From the NCBI GenBank assembly GCA_047975265.1, contig JBKEDE010000023.1, positions 1-64,000 on the forward strand: 64,000 nt of DNA. The letters are read 5' to 3'. The notes under the pieces are model-generated. The model did not search any database. It was given only the letters and a program-made list of their open reading frames with translations, and had not been told where the DNA came from. How positions within the stretch are numbered: the stretch's first letter is position 1; the number at the start of each line of letters is the position of its first letter. Position numbers and translations under genes: made by a program. The stretch is from UJ101 sp047975265 (lineage in GTDB: Bacteria; Bacteroidota; Bacteroidia; Flavobacteriales; UJ101). This document shows positions 42,858-51,917 of the stretch, piece after piece.

Positions 42858-43508
42858 TTAGTCTATATTTTCAAAGGCTTTTTTTCTAAAAATCAATAAA
42901 AAGAAAACGCCAACGGAAATTGCTGAATCAGCCATATTAAATATGTAGCGGAAAAACTCTGCGTGCGTCCCTCCTACAAAAGGAATCCATTCGGGCCAAT
43001 TAAATTCAAATAAAGGAAAATACAGCATATCTACTACACATCCTAAAAAAGGGGCATTGTATCCTGAAAAATCAAGTTTTGAAACTTGTTCTGCATACGG
43101 AATCCCTTGAATACTCCAATCCCAAGATTCTTGGTCTACATAATAAATGGTTCCATGATCAAAAAGAATACCATAAAGAGCTCCATCAATTAGGTTGCCT
43201 ATTGCTCCTGCCAAAATCATTGCCATAGGAATTATAAAGTAATTGGAGGCTCCTTTTTGAATATTTTTATAAATCCACCAAACAATCCCACCGCTAAGAA
43301 CAATCCGAAGAATGCTCAACAATATTTTTCCTGTATAGCCTCCTAAATGAAATCCATAGGCGGCTCCCGGGTTTTCTACAAATTTTAGTTTAAACCACTC
43401 TCCTATAACATTGACTTCTTCTCCTATATGAAAATGTGTTTTGATGTAGATTTTAGATATTTGATCGATCATCAAAATCAAAACAACAATTGTTATCACT
43501 TTTTTCAA
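42858..43508 (-). CDS. lspA: Lipoprotein signal peptidase (signal peptidase II)
   Basis: 216 residues with four membrane helices. The catalytic aspartates sit in AGAIGNLIDGALYG and FNMADSAISVGV, and the conserved VENPGAAYGF is present. A loop of about 40 residues between GALYG and the second motif is longer than in E. coli and is usual in Flavobacteriia. LspA removes signal peptides from prolipoproteins. It is 1 bp from the DksA/TraR gene, in an operon with ileS, a classic ileS-lspA linkage. Confidence 0.94.
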   Translation of the reverse strand: MKKVITIVVLILMIDQISKIYIKTHFHIGEEVNVIGEWFKLKFVENPGAAYGFHLGGYTGKILLSILRIVLSGGIVWWIYKNIQKGASNYFIIPMAMILAGAIGNLIDGALYGILFDHGTIYYVDQESWDWSIQGIPYAEQVSKLDFSGYNAPFLGCVVDMLYFPLFEFNWPEWIPFVGGTHAEFFRYIFNMADSAISVGVFFLLIFRKKAFENID

Positions 43509-43509
43509 A

Positions 43510-43893
43510 TTACTGCATATTTTTAGCCTCGATACTCAATGTTGCATGAGGAACTAGTTTTAACCGCTCTTTATTGATTAATTTACCCGTTACTCTGCAA
43601 ATACCGTAGGTTTTATTTTCTATACGAATTAAAGCATTTTTTAAATCACGAATAAATTTTTCCTGACGTCCTGCCAAAATCGCGTTTTGCTCTTTGCTCA
43701 TCGTTTCTGAACCTTCTTCAAAAGCTTTAAAACTGGGCGATGTATCGTCTGTTCCGTTATTTCCGTCATTCATAAAGTTTTCTCTTAAAACTTCTAAATC
43801 TTTTTCAGCTTTTTTGATTTTTTCTTGAATTAAAATTTTAAATTCTTCTAAATCAGTATCTGAATATCGTAGTTTTGTTTCATTCATAATCAT
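43510..43893 (-). CDS. DksA/TraR-like protein with degenerate zinc finger
   Basis: About 125 residues. An N-terminal coiled coil (DLEEFKILIQEKIKKAEKDLEVLRENF) is followed by LKNALIRIENKTYGICRVTGKLINKERLKLVPHATLSIEAK, the C-terminal finger of DksA-family proteins; only one Cys of the usual four remains (GICRVTGKLI), so it cannot bind zinc in the standard way. This form is common in Bacteroidota. Likely acts on RNA polymerase through the secondary channel. Begins right after the ileS stop. Confidence 0.88.
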   Translation of the reverse strand: MIMNETKLRYSDTDLEEFKILIQEKIKKAEKDLEVLRENFMNDGNNGTDDTSPSFKAFEEGSETMSKEQNAILAGRQEKFIRDLKNALIRIENKTYGICRVTGKLINKERLKLVPHATLSIEAKNMQ

Positions 43894-46800
43894 CTAAATT
43901 TTTGTTATTTGTATTCTTGTTTTGATTTCATCAAAATCAATATCTGTGCCATTTTTAATAGACTCCGTTAATTGTAATTCTTCTCCTAACACTTCATCAC
44001 AAATGTATTTATAATATAAATCCACTGATTTTTTTATGTCTTCTTGATGTTGAATTAATATATTAATCTTATCGCTAACCTCAAAGCCGGAATCTTTTCT
44101 TAAATTTTGGATTCTATTGACTAATTCCCGTGCAATTCCTTCAGCTTTTAATGGTTCATCTATCTGTATGTCTAACGCTACGGTTAATCCTCCTTCTGAA
44201 GTAACCAACCAACCTTCAATATCTTTGGTTGAGATTTCAAAATCTTCCGGAATCAATTCGATATTTTCTCCCTCTATTTCTAACATAATACCACCGTTTG
44301 TTTCAATACTGTTAATCGTATCTTGGTCAAATTGTGCTACATGAGCTGCAATCTGCTTCATGTTTTTTCCAAATTTAGGTCCCAATGTTTTAAAATTAGG
44401 TTTTATTTGTTTTACCAAAACTCCTGAAGCCTCTTCATTCGTGAGTAGTTCAATTTCTTTAACATTGACTTCCTGCTTTATAATATCAGATATAATTTCT
44501 AATCTGTTGTATAATTTGCTGTTTAAAACCGGAATCATAATCTTTTGCAAAGGCTGACGCACTTTAATTTGCTCTCGTTTTCGTAGTGAAAATACCATCG
44601 AAGTTACTTTCTGGGCAAGATGTGTTCGCTCTTGTAACTCTTGATCGATTAAAGTTTCATCGGCTATCGGAAAATCGGTTAAATGTACTGATTCAAAAGG
44701 TTCTTTTTTAGTTACATTATTCAAATCTTGATACAATCTGTCCATGAAGAAAGGAGCAATAGGCGAACTTAATTTGGCAACAGTTACCAAACAAGTATAT
44801 AACGTTTGATAGGCTGCTTTTTTATCCTCTGAATATTCACCTTTCCAAAAACGTCTTCGATTCAGCCGTACATACCAGTTGCTCAAATTATCGGTTACAA
44901 AAGTATAAACAGCTCGTGCAACACGGGTTGGCTCATAATCACTATAAGATGCATCTACATCTTTTACCAATGTATTGAGTTCTGAAATAATCCAACGGTC
45001 TAATTCTGTCCTATTTTCTACTGGAATTTCTGATTCATAATCAAAGTTATCCAAATTAGCATACAGAGCAAAAAAGGAATAGGTGTTATATAATGTGCCG
45101 AAAAATTTACGACGAACTTCATCAATTCCTTCTATATCAAATTTTAGATTTTCCCAAGGCTGTGCATTTGAAATCATATACCAGCGCGTTGTATCCGGAC
45201 CGTATTTTGCTAAAGTTTCAAAAGGATCAACACCGTTTCCGAGACGCTTAGACATTTTCTGCCCGTTTTTATCTAAAACCAATCCGTTTGAAATTACATT
45301 TTTATACGAAATTTGGTCAAAAACCATCGTTGAAATTACATGTAATGTATAAAACCAGCCGCGTGTTTGATCTACGCCTTCTGCAATAAAATCTGCAGGA
45401 AAGGCTTTCCTTTGATCAATCAAATCTTTATTTTCAAAAGGATAATGATGTTGTGCATAAGGCATAGCTCCTGAATCAAACCAAACGTCAATTAAATCTG
45501 CTTCACGTTTCATGGGTTTTCCTGTAGGTGAAACCAATATAATTTCATCTACAATATGTTTGTGTAGATCTACTGTATTATAATTTTCACGAGACTTATT
45601 TCCTGTTTCAAAACCTTGATACGGATTTTCTTTCATGAAACCGGATTGAATCGATTTTTCTATTTCACAAATTATCTCATCAATAGAACCAATAATGAGT
45701 TCTTCATCTCCTTCTTCAGTTCTCCAAATCGGCAAAGGAACGCCCCAATAACGAGAACGTGATAAATTCCAATCGTTTACATTTTCCAACCAATTTCCAA
45801 AACGTCCTTCTCCAGTTGATTTTGGTTTCCAATTAATTGTTTTGTTTAATTCCTGCATTCTTTCTTTTACTGCTGTTGCTTTAACAAACCAGGAGTCCAA
45901 CGGATAGTATAATATTGGTTTGTCAGTTCTCCAGCAGTGCGGATAACTGTGAATGTATTTTTCAACCTTAAAGGCTTTGTTTTCGGTTTTTAAAAGAATA
46001 GCTATTTCAATATCCGTAGATTTTTTAGGTGGATTTTCTTTGTAATATTCATTTTTAACATATTTTCCCGCAAAATTGTTATTTAATGATTGAATAAAAC
46101 GCCCTTGCAAATCAACCAACGGAACTAGATTATCATTTTCATCTTTTACCAACATTGGCGGAACCCCGTGTTTTTTTGCTACAAAAGCATCGTCAGCACC
46201 AAAAGTAGGAGCGGTATGAACAATTCCGGTACCATCTTCTGTTGTTACAAAATCTCCGACTATAACCCGAAAGGCTTTTTCAGCATTTTCATAAGGCAAT
46301 GCCCAGGGTAATAATTGTTCATACTGAATTCCAACTAAATCAGAACCTTTAATTTTTTTTAAAATTTGGTAAGGAAAGGAAAGGTTTGTTGAATTAATTT
46401 GGCTTACGCTTAATTTTTCAATGGTTTCAATCGAAATATCATTTAAAGTAGTCGAATTTAAATGCTCTTTTAAGTTGGTCATGTTTTTACGGGCAACTAT
46501 TTTTTCAATTGTATCAAATTCATCAAATGATAAGATTCTACCAATAATTAGCTCTACTTTTAATTTTCTTGCCTTCCTATTAAGAATTGTTTCGCTTTCT
46601 TTCAACGCATAAGAAAAATCTTTAAATAAATTATCAGTAAATGAATTTTCTTTAACCTTAAAATATTTTTTTCCAAACTGTTTTTCTACTAAATTTTGGG
46701 CCAAAATAATCTGAATAGGTTCAAATGTATATTGATTAAAGGTTTTTATCAAAACATAGTCAATATTCTTTCCTATGGTTAAAGCAGTATTGGAAGGTAG

Positions 46801-47526
46801 TGTCCAAGGAGTTGTCGTCCATGCTAAAAAATAAATATCTCCTGCTATAGTATCAAATAATGGGGTCGATTCTTTTTTTGCCTTAAATTGTGCTACGATA
46901 GTGGTGTCTGTAACATCACGATAGGTTCCGGGTAAATTTAATTCATGTGAACTTAATCCTGTTCCGGCTACCGGTGAATACGGTTGGATGGTGTAACCTT
47001 TATACAACCATTTTTTGTTATAAATCTGTTTTAACAACCACCAAAGTGATTCCATGTATTTAGAATCGTAGGTAACATACGGATGATCCATATCTACCCA
47101 ATAGCCCATTTTTTCTGACATATCAGCCCATTTGTCCGTAAATTGCATAACTGATTTTTTACAGGCTTCGTTATATTCTGCTACAGAAATAGTCTTTCCT
47201 ATATCTTCTTTGGTGATTCCTAATTGTTTTTCAACCCCTAACTCCACAGGCAAACCATGTGTATCCCAACCTGCTTTACGTATAACTTGTTTTCCTTTAA
47301 GGGTTTGGTAACGACAAAAAATATCTTTAATTGAACGGGAAATTACATGATGAATACCCGGCATTCCGTTAGCTGAAGGAGGACCGTCATAAAATACAAA
47401 AGAATCTTTTCCTTCTCTGGAATGAATACTTTTTTTAAATGTTTCATGTTTTTTCCAATATTGCAAAACCTCGTTTGCAACAGCCGTTAAATTCAACTGT
47501 TTATATTCGTTAAATTTTTTGCTCAT
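43894..47526 (-). CDS. ileS: Isoleucyl-tRNA synthetase with an unusual insertion in the editing region
   Basis: 1210 residues. Class I signatures: PPSANGMPGIHH (HIGH motif, residues 49-60) and KMSKRLGNGV (KMSKS). Editing-domain landmarks LAWTTTPWTLPSN (about 234-246) and GDFVTTEDGTGIVHTAPTFGADD (424-447) are present. Between LVEKQFGKKYF (279-289) and KGSDLVGIQYEQLLPW (393-408) lie about 100 residues, where relatives I know have some 30; the extra part (about 295-382) is helical and contains NRKARKLKVELIIGRILSF. The C-terminal extension typical of the eukaryote-like IleS is present. First gene of the operon with dksA/traR-like and lspA. Confidence 0.95.
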   Translation of the reverse strand: MSKKFNEYKQLNLTAVANEVLQYWKKHETFKKSIHSREGKDSFVFYDGPPSANGMPGIHHVISRSIKDIFCRYQTLKGKQVIRKAGWDTHGLPVELGVEKQLGITKEDIGKTISVAEYNEACKKSVMQFTDKWADMSEKMGYWVDMDHPYVTYDSKYMESLWWLLKQIYNKKWLYKGYTIQPYSPVAGTGLSSHELNLPGTYRDVTDTTIVAQFKAKKESTPLFDTIAGDIYFLAWTTTPWTLPSNTALTIGKNIDYVLIKTFNQYTFEPIQIILAQNLVEKQFGKKYFKVKENSFTDNLFKDFSYALKESETILNRKARKLKVELIIGRILSFDEFDTIEKIVARKNMTNLKEHLNSTTLNDISIETIEKLSVSQINSTNLSFPYQILKKIKGSDLVGIQYEQLLPWALPYENAEKAFRVIVGDFVTTEDGTGIVHTAPTFGADDAFVAKKHGVPPMLVKDENDNLVPLVDLQGRFIQSLNNNFAGKYVKNEYYKENPPKKSTDIEIAILLKTENKAFKVEKYIHSYPHCWRTDKPILYYPLDSWFVKATAVKERMQELNKTINWKPKSTGEGRFGNWLENVNDWNLSRSRYWGVPLPIWRTEEGDEELIIGSIDEIICEIEKSIQSGFMKENPYQGFETGNKSRENYNTVDLHKHIVDEIILVSPTGKPMKREADLIDVWFDSGAMPYAQHHYPFENKDLIDQRKAFPADFIAEGVDQTRGWFYTLHVISTMVFDQISYKNVISNGLVLDKNGQKMSKRLGNGVDPFETLAKYGPDTTRWYMISNAQPWENLKFDIEGIDEVRRKFFGTLYNTYSFFALYANLDNFDYESEIPVENRTELDRWIISELNTLVKDVDASYSDYEPTRVARAVYTFVTDNLSNWYVRLNRRRFWKGEYSEDKKAAYQTLYTCLVTVAKLSSPIAPFFMDRLYQDLNNVTKKEPFESVHLTDFPIADETLIDQELQERTHLAQKVTSMVFSLRKREQIKVRQPLQKIMIPVLNSKLYNRLEIISDIIKQEVNVKEIELLTNEEASGVLVKQIKPNFKTLGPKFGKNMKQIAAHVAQFDQDTINSIETNGGIMLEIEGENIELIPEDFEISTKDIEGWLVTSEGGLTVALDIQIDEPLKAEGIARELVNRIQNLRKDSGFEVSDKINILIQHQEDIKKSVDLYYKYICDEVLGEELQLTESIKNGTDIDFDEIKTRIQITKI

Positions 47527-47530
47527 TTTT

Positions 47531-47546
47531 CTTTCTTTCTTTCTTT
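47531..47546 (-). repeat. Tetranucleotide repeat just upstream of ileS
   Basis: Four tandem CTTT units (GAAA on the coding strand) end 4 nt before the ileS ATG. Confidence 0.8.
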
Positions 47547-47565
47547 AACCTTAAAACAAGACCTG

Positions 47566-47573
47566 CGAATATA
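47566..47573 (-). promoter_or_regulatory. ileS: Putative ileS promoter -7 element
   Basis: Minus strand TATATTCG, one mismatch from TAnnTTTG. Confidence 0.35.
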
Positions 47574-47768
47574 AGTAAAATATGTTGGATTTTAAAGAAT
47601 AAAAACCTAAGTTGCAGGGCAAACTTATACATTTTCCCACACCTATGATAAAAAAATGTTGTCAATTATTTGATATTTAGTGAAATAACCGTTATTTTTC
47701 AAATAAATTATCCGTATATTGTACTGATATTTAATATATTAAATATTGTTGAAACAACAAGTAAATTC

Positions 47769-47980
47769 AAGTCTGTTTTCAGCCAAATAGACGACCCCGG
47801 AAGCGATATAAACAAACTTCATAAATCGGGGATGATATCTTTCTGATTGGAATTATTAGCGTTATTTGTGCGACAGATTCTTTACCTCTCCGAAATCATT
47901 AAACAAATACGGCGTGCTTTGCTTATTTTCTATATGTTGTGTTTGTTTATTCATGCTGTTTTAATGCTTTTGAGGAATTA
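47769..47980 (+). pseudogene. Remnant of an ISAs1-like transposase, N-terminal part
   Basis: Read in several frames this gives SVFSQIDDPGSDINKLHKSG, then LIGIISVICATDS, then SEIIKQIRRALLIF, with frameshifts between. The pattern DDPR..KxHKL.DILxI...VICGAD matches the N-terminal domain of ISAs1-family transposases. It is too damaged to work. Confidence 0.6.
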
Positions 47981-48122
47981 ACCATTACCGCACTACTATA
48001 TATATTGTATAACCAAATAATAGAATTTAATACTATTTGAAATATGTTATCTTTCTTTTGCTTTATCCTAACAAAAAAATATATAGAAAAAATACTGCTT
48101 AATAGTATTATTATAAATTTAA

Positions 48123-48251
48123 TTAAACTCTTAAATCTAAAATAACTCGTAGAAAAATATCCCCCCCTACATATGCTATATCTCTTTGTATTCCTTCTAT
48201 ATCCAAAGCAAAAATCAAAATAAATAATAAAATCGATAAATAATTTTTCAT
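48123..48251 (-). CDS. Small hydrophobic ORF of 42 residues, doubtful
   Basis: ATG at 48251; begins MKNYLSILLFILIFALDIEG and ends RVILDLRV. One hydrophobic helix, no known family. It lies directly after the broken ORF 48255-48395 and inside the decayed transposase, so it may be chance or the remnant of a signal peptide. Confidence 0.25.
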   Translation of the reverse strand: MKNYLSILLFILIFALDIEGIQRDIAYVGGDIFLRVILDLRV

Positions 48252-48254
48252 ATT

Positions 48255-48395
48255 TTAAAAGTTTGAAAGATAAGTGTATGGACTTAAATATTTAAAATAA
48301 AATCCATTTATAATTGCACTTTGATCTGCCAAAGTATCATCTTGTCCACCAAAGTACCTTTCATATGGGTGTAATCTTCCTAAACTTAGTAACAC
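48255..48395 (-). pseudogene. Remnant ORF of unknown family inside the decayed IS
   Basis: A 46-codon open stretch without a start codon reads SLGRLHPYERYFGGQDDTL and then ADQSAIINGFYFKYLSPYTY. It looks like real protein sequence but I cannot assign it. Its 5' end is cut off by a stop at 48396-48398. Confidence 0.4.
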
Positions 48396-48456
48396 TCAAA
48401 AGTAGCGTTTTTAGTTAATATTTTAGTTGTTGTTGTCGAAAAACTTTGTTGGAATG

Positions 48457-48681
48457 TGGGAAAATAAACTGCATTGGGTATTAGACGTGGCTTTTTCCGA
48501 GGATGCTTCATGAAAACGGGCAGGCAATGCTGCACAAAACTTTTCCGTGTTAAGTAAAATAGCACTTAATATTTTAAAACAGGACACGCAAACCAGGCAT
48601 GGATTTAAAGGTAAAAGGCTAAAAGCTGCTTACGACAACTATTACCTTATTAAGCTTTTAGATGTAAATGTATGTGTTTGA
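48457..48681 (+). pseudogene. Remnant of an ISAs1-like transposase, C-terminal part
   Basis: One frame reads WENKLHWVLDVAFSEDAS, a TGA, then KRAGNAAQNFSVLSKIALNI and KGKRLKAAYDNYYLIKLL to a stop. ENKLHWVLDVxFxEDASRxRxGNA is the C-terminal signature of ISAs1-family transposases; the TGA replaces a conserved Arg codon (CGA to TGA). Same strand as the N-terminal remnant; the catalytic middle is missing. Confidence 0.85.
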
Positions 48682-48691
48682 CCTGATGATT

Positions 48692-50356
48692 TTATGACAG
48701 AAGAATTTGTTCTAAAATTTTTTCAGTAATCAAATAGGTCGGTTTTACACCTGTAAAACCTAAAGCCCCTGAGGCTAAAGTTGATCCTGTTTTTAAAGGA
48801 TTATCAGAAGCATAATAAGCATACCGAATTACTACATCCGGTGAAATGTGTCTGCGAATATGAGCCGCAGCCTGAATAGCTTTTTGATAATGAGCTCCTT
48901 CCATCTCTAAACCGGTGGCTTGCCATGTAGAATCTTTAAAATATTTTAAAATATCTTTATTTTGAAGTGATGTACCCATAACGGAAATCATGGCTCCCTT
49001 ATAAACTCCAATACGGTTCCCTTTAAAATCAGCTGTTTTTAAAGCGTTTTCAAAAGGATAATTATCCGCAGAGCCTTCTAAAATATGAGAAGTAGGAATC
49101 ATAATGTCTCCCTTTTTTCCCTGTAAAATACCGGCTTTTCCCATAATGGAAATCGATTTTACATTTAAAAAGAAGAGTTCTTTCTTTTTGTGTTTGTAGG
49201 GTTTTAATAATTCGTCCATAACTTCAAAGGCTTGCTCTCCAAAGGCATAATCCATTACAATAATAACATCGTTTCCTTTAAAATCAGAACTTGCAAATGG
49301 TGTGTTTTTTATGTCGATTTTAGATAAATCAAAAATTTGCACATCAATATTTGATCCGGATTCATCTTTGATATAATACATGCCTTTTTTCAGAGCTGTA
49401 CTAAACAATGAATCTCTCAACATACTATTTTTAGGAATACTTAATTCTTTGTAAATCTCTAAATTGGTTTTGTTCTCCAAAGTTTTGTGATGCGTTTGCC
49501 TTGCATAAAGCGTATTCATAACAGAATGCATATTAGCACTGATGATGTGAAGCGGTCTGTTAATCAAGTTATTATCAAACAAAGTATCTTTAATTTGTTT
49601 AGCCCAGCGTTCACCGTGAAAATGTAGTCCGATATTATCACGAAGTGTTGAACTAAACGAGATTTCTCGTTTTAAATCAGCTGTTTGTTCATCTATGGAT
49701 AATTTTCCCATCCAATAAATCAGTTTAAAGAAACGTTCTTTATTATGAGGTCGTTGTGTGGCTTTATAAGCCTGTAAGGTTTCTTCATAAGTTCTTCCTA
49801 AAATTCCCGCTAAATGCATCAAAGCAACTTCCCTGTTTTTTCGACTTAGATTTTCATTATGCAAAACAATTTCTTCAAGACGTTTCCAAGCTCGGGAAGT
49901 TTCTCCAACTTCGCTGTAATACGCTCGGTTCATGATTTTTGAGGATTCGTTAAACATGAACGTTAAATGCGTTAAGATATCATAAATTTCAGATCGTCCT
50001 CGCGTAATTTCAATGTTCATCTGATCTTGATCGATACGATAACAGTTTCGTCTTCGCTTTTCGGGAATAATAGGTGTGAAATGGGTTTTATCATAGCCTT
50101 CATCCGCTGTTAAATTAATAAAACGACATTCTTCAATTCCCTCCGGAAGACGATCGATAATATAGGTTAATCCGGCTAATTCCACTTTATCTTTATTAGC
50201 CATAACGCCATAAATTTCAGGATTTAAAACCAATAGCATTTCTTGCAAAGATTCGCCCGATGGATTACAAGGTTTGTAAAACCCACGGTTAAATAAGTGT
50301 CGCATGGTTATATAAAGTCGTTCTATCGCTATGGTTGATTTTCTTGATTTTTTCAT
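48692..50356 (-). CDS. DUF6909-type protein with nucleosidase-like C-terminus
   Basis: 554 residues. The N-terminal half (1-300) is helical with AIERLYITMRHLFNRGFYKPCNPSGESLQEMLL. The C-terminal part (about 365-550) has VIIVMDYAFGEQAFEVMDELL, GKAGILQGKKGDIMIPTSHI, and GLEMEGAHYQKAIQAAAHI. EMEGA is the nucleoside-binding motif of phosphorylase/nucleosidase (PNP-UDP) enzymes, and the whole region resembles AMP nucleosidase. I recall the family as DUF6909 in Bacteroidota. The gene overlaps the GH3 gene by one base, so they form a coupled pair. Confidence 0.75.
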   Translation of the reverse strand: MKKSRKSTIAIERLYITMRHLFNRGFYKPCNPSGESLQEMLLVLNPEIYGVMANKDKVELAGLTYIIDRLPEGIEECRFINLTADEGYDKTHFTPIIPEKRRRNCYRIDQDQMNIEITRGRSEIYDILTHLTFMFNESSKIMNRAYYSEVGETSRAWKRLEEIVLHNENLSRKNREVALMHLAGILGRTYEETLQAYKATQRPHNKERFFKLIYWMGKLSIDEQTADLKREISFSSTLRDNIGLHFHGERWAKQIKDTLFDNNLINRPLHIISANMHSVMNTLYARQTHHKTLENKTNLEIYKELSIPKNSMLRDSLFSTALKKGMYYIKDESGSNIDVQIFDLSKIDIKNTPFASSDFKGNDVIIVMDYAFGEQAFEVMDELLKPYKHKKKELFFLNVKSISIMGKAGILQGKKGDIMIPTSHILEGSADNYPFENALKTADFKGNRIGVYKGAMISVMGTSLQNKDILKYFKDSTWQATGLEMEGAHYQKAIQAAAHIRRHISPDVVIRYAYYASDNPLKTGSTLASGALGFTGVKPTYLITEKILEQILLS

Positions 50357-51861
50357 TATTTTTCATGAATTATAAAGTCAGACAATTGATCGGCAATTTT
50401 GCGGTTATTAGACAAACGAGGAATTTTATTTTGTCCGCCTAATTTACCTATTGATTTCATATATCTTTTAAATCCTCCTCTCTTTATTTTAGTAACAATG
50501 GCCTCACGAAGCATTTTACTTAAAATTAAATCGTCGTAATATACATTTTTCTTTCGTAATTCTTTATCGATATCTTTTGCAAAAGAATTAAGACAATCAG
50601 GTTCTTTTTCAAATTCCACAAACCATTCATGATAAGGTAGTCCGGAAAGAGGATTTACTTGAGGAGCAACGGTAAACTCATTAATTTGGGCACGGTGTTT
50701 TTTTAGCGACTCTTTCATTGCATACTCTACTTCATGACTGATAACATGCTCTCCAAAAGCAGAAATAAAGTGTTTTACACGTCCTGATACCATAATTCGG
50801 TAAGGATTTTTATTCACAAATTGTACAGTGTCCCCAATCAGATAACCCCACAAACCGGCATTTGTATTTAAAACAATGGCATAATCTTTATGCAACTCAA
50901 CATCTTCTATGGAAATTCGTACAGGATTTTCATCAAAATAACTTTCCATAAGGATGAACTCATAAAAAATCCCGTGATTTAATAGCAACAAAAGACCTTT
51001 TTCTGTTTGACGGTCTTGATAAGCAATAAATCCTTCAGAGGCGGGATAGGTTTCCACAAGATCCATATTTTTTCCGACTAATTCCTTAAAACGAGAGCGG
51101 TAGGGTTCAAAATTAACGCCTCCTGTGGCGAGTAAAGTAAACTGAGGAAAAATTTCCGAAATGGTTTCCTTTTTCGATTCTTTAATTAATAATTCAAAAT
51201 AGTTTTGTATCCAGGGAGGAATACCACTTATAACCGTCATCTTCTCAGGGAGTGTTTCTTCAACGATTTTATGTATTTTGGTTTCCCAATCCTCGATACA
51301 ATTGGTCTTCCACGAGGGCATTCGGTTTTTTTTGGCATAAAATGGAATATAGTGTGCTACAATTCCTGATAAACGCCCAATTTTAATCCCATTTTTTTCT
51401 TGAAGCACAGGACTTCCTTGTAAAAAGATCATTTTTCCTGAAAATATAGAGGTATTACCTGTTTCGTGAATGTATGAAACAATGCTGTCTTGAGCACCTC
51501 GGATATGATACGATATAGATTCTTTTGATATCGGGATATATTTTGCTCCTGATGTAGTTCCTGATGTTTTAGCAAAATAAAGCGGTTTGCCTTTCCATAA
51601 AATATTGGGATGACCTTCAACCATCAAATCAATATAAGACCTCAACCCTTCATAATCTCGTAAAGGAACATTTTGTTTGAAATCTTTATACGATTGAATT
51701 TTATCAAATCGGTGTTCCTTTCCAAAGGCAGTATTTTTTGCTTGGGAAATCAGATTTTTAAAGACTTTTTGCTGTGTTTCAACAGGCTTGGATGACCACT
51801 TTCTTATTTTGTAGGCATAAAATTCAGACGCAATCTTGATAATTTTGAGTTTTATCGACAT
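50356..51861 (-). CDS. GH3-family acyl-adenylate amido synthetase
   Basis: 501 residues of the GH3 auxin-responsive promoter family. The adenylate-forming signatures are YFAKTSGTTSGAKYIPIS (ATP-binding), TGGVNFEPYRSRFKELVG, and ETYPASEGFIAYQ; the C-terminal cap has VSGRVKHFISAFGEHVISHEVEYAM. Plant GH3 enzymes join acyl groups to amino acids through an acyl-AMP. The bacterial substrates are unknown. Coupled with a nucleosidase-like gene downstream and 56 bp after the M23 peptidase region. Confidence 0.88.
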   Translation of the reverse strand: MSIKLKIIKIASEFYAYKIRKWSSKPVETQQKVFKNLISQAKNTAFGKEHRFDKIQSYKDFKQNVPLRDYEGLRSYIDLMVEGHPNILWKGKPLYFAKTSGTTSGAKYIPISKESISYHIRGAQDSIVSYIHETGNTSIFSGKMIFLQGSPVLQEKNGIKIGRLSGIVAHYIPFYAKKNRMPSWKTNCIEDWETKIHKIVEETLPEKMTVISGIPPWIQNYFELLIKESKKETISEIFPQFTLLATGGVNFEPYRSRFKELVGKNMDLVETYPASEGFIAYQDRQTEKGLLLLLNHGIFYEFILMESYFDENPVRISIEDVELHKDYAIVLNTNAGLWGYLIGDTVQFVNKNPYRIMVSGRVKHFISAFGEHVISHEVEYAMKESLKKHRAQINEFTVAPQVNPLSGLPYHEWFVEFEKEPDCLNSFAKDIDKELRKKNVYYDDLILSKMLREAIVTKIKRGGFKRYMKSIGKLGGQNKIPRLSNNRKIADQLSDFIIHEK

Positions 51862-51917
51862 AAACAGATTGAGATTCTTCTATAAGAGTCAAAGATACTA
51901 AAAATAGTGAAATTTTC

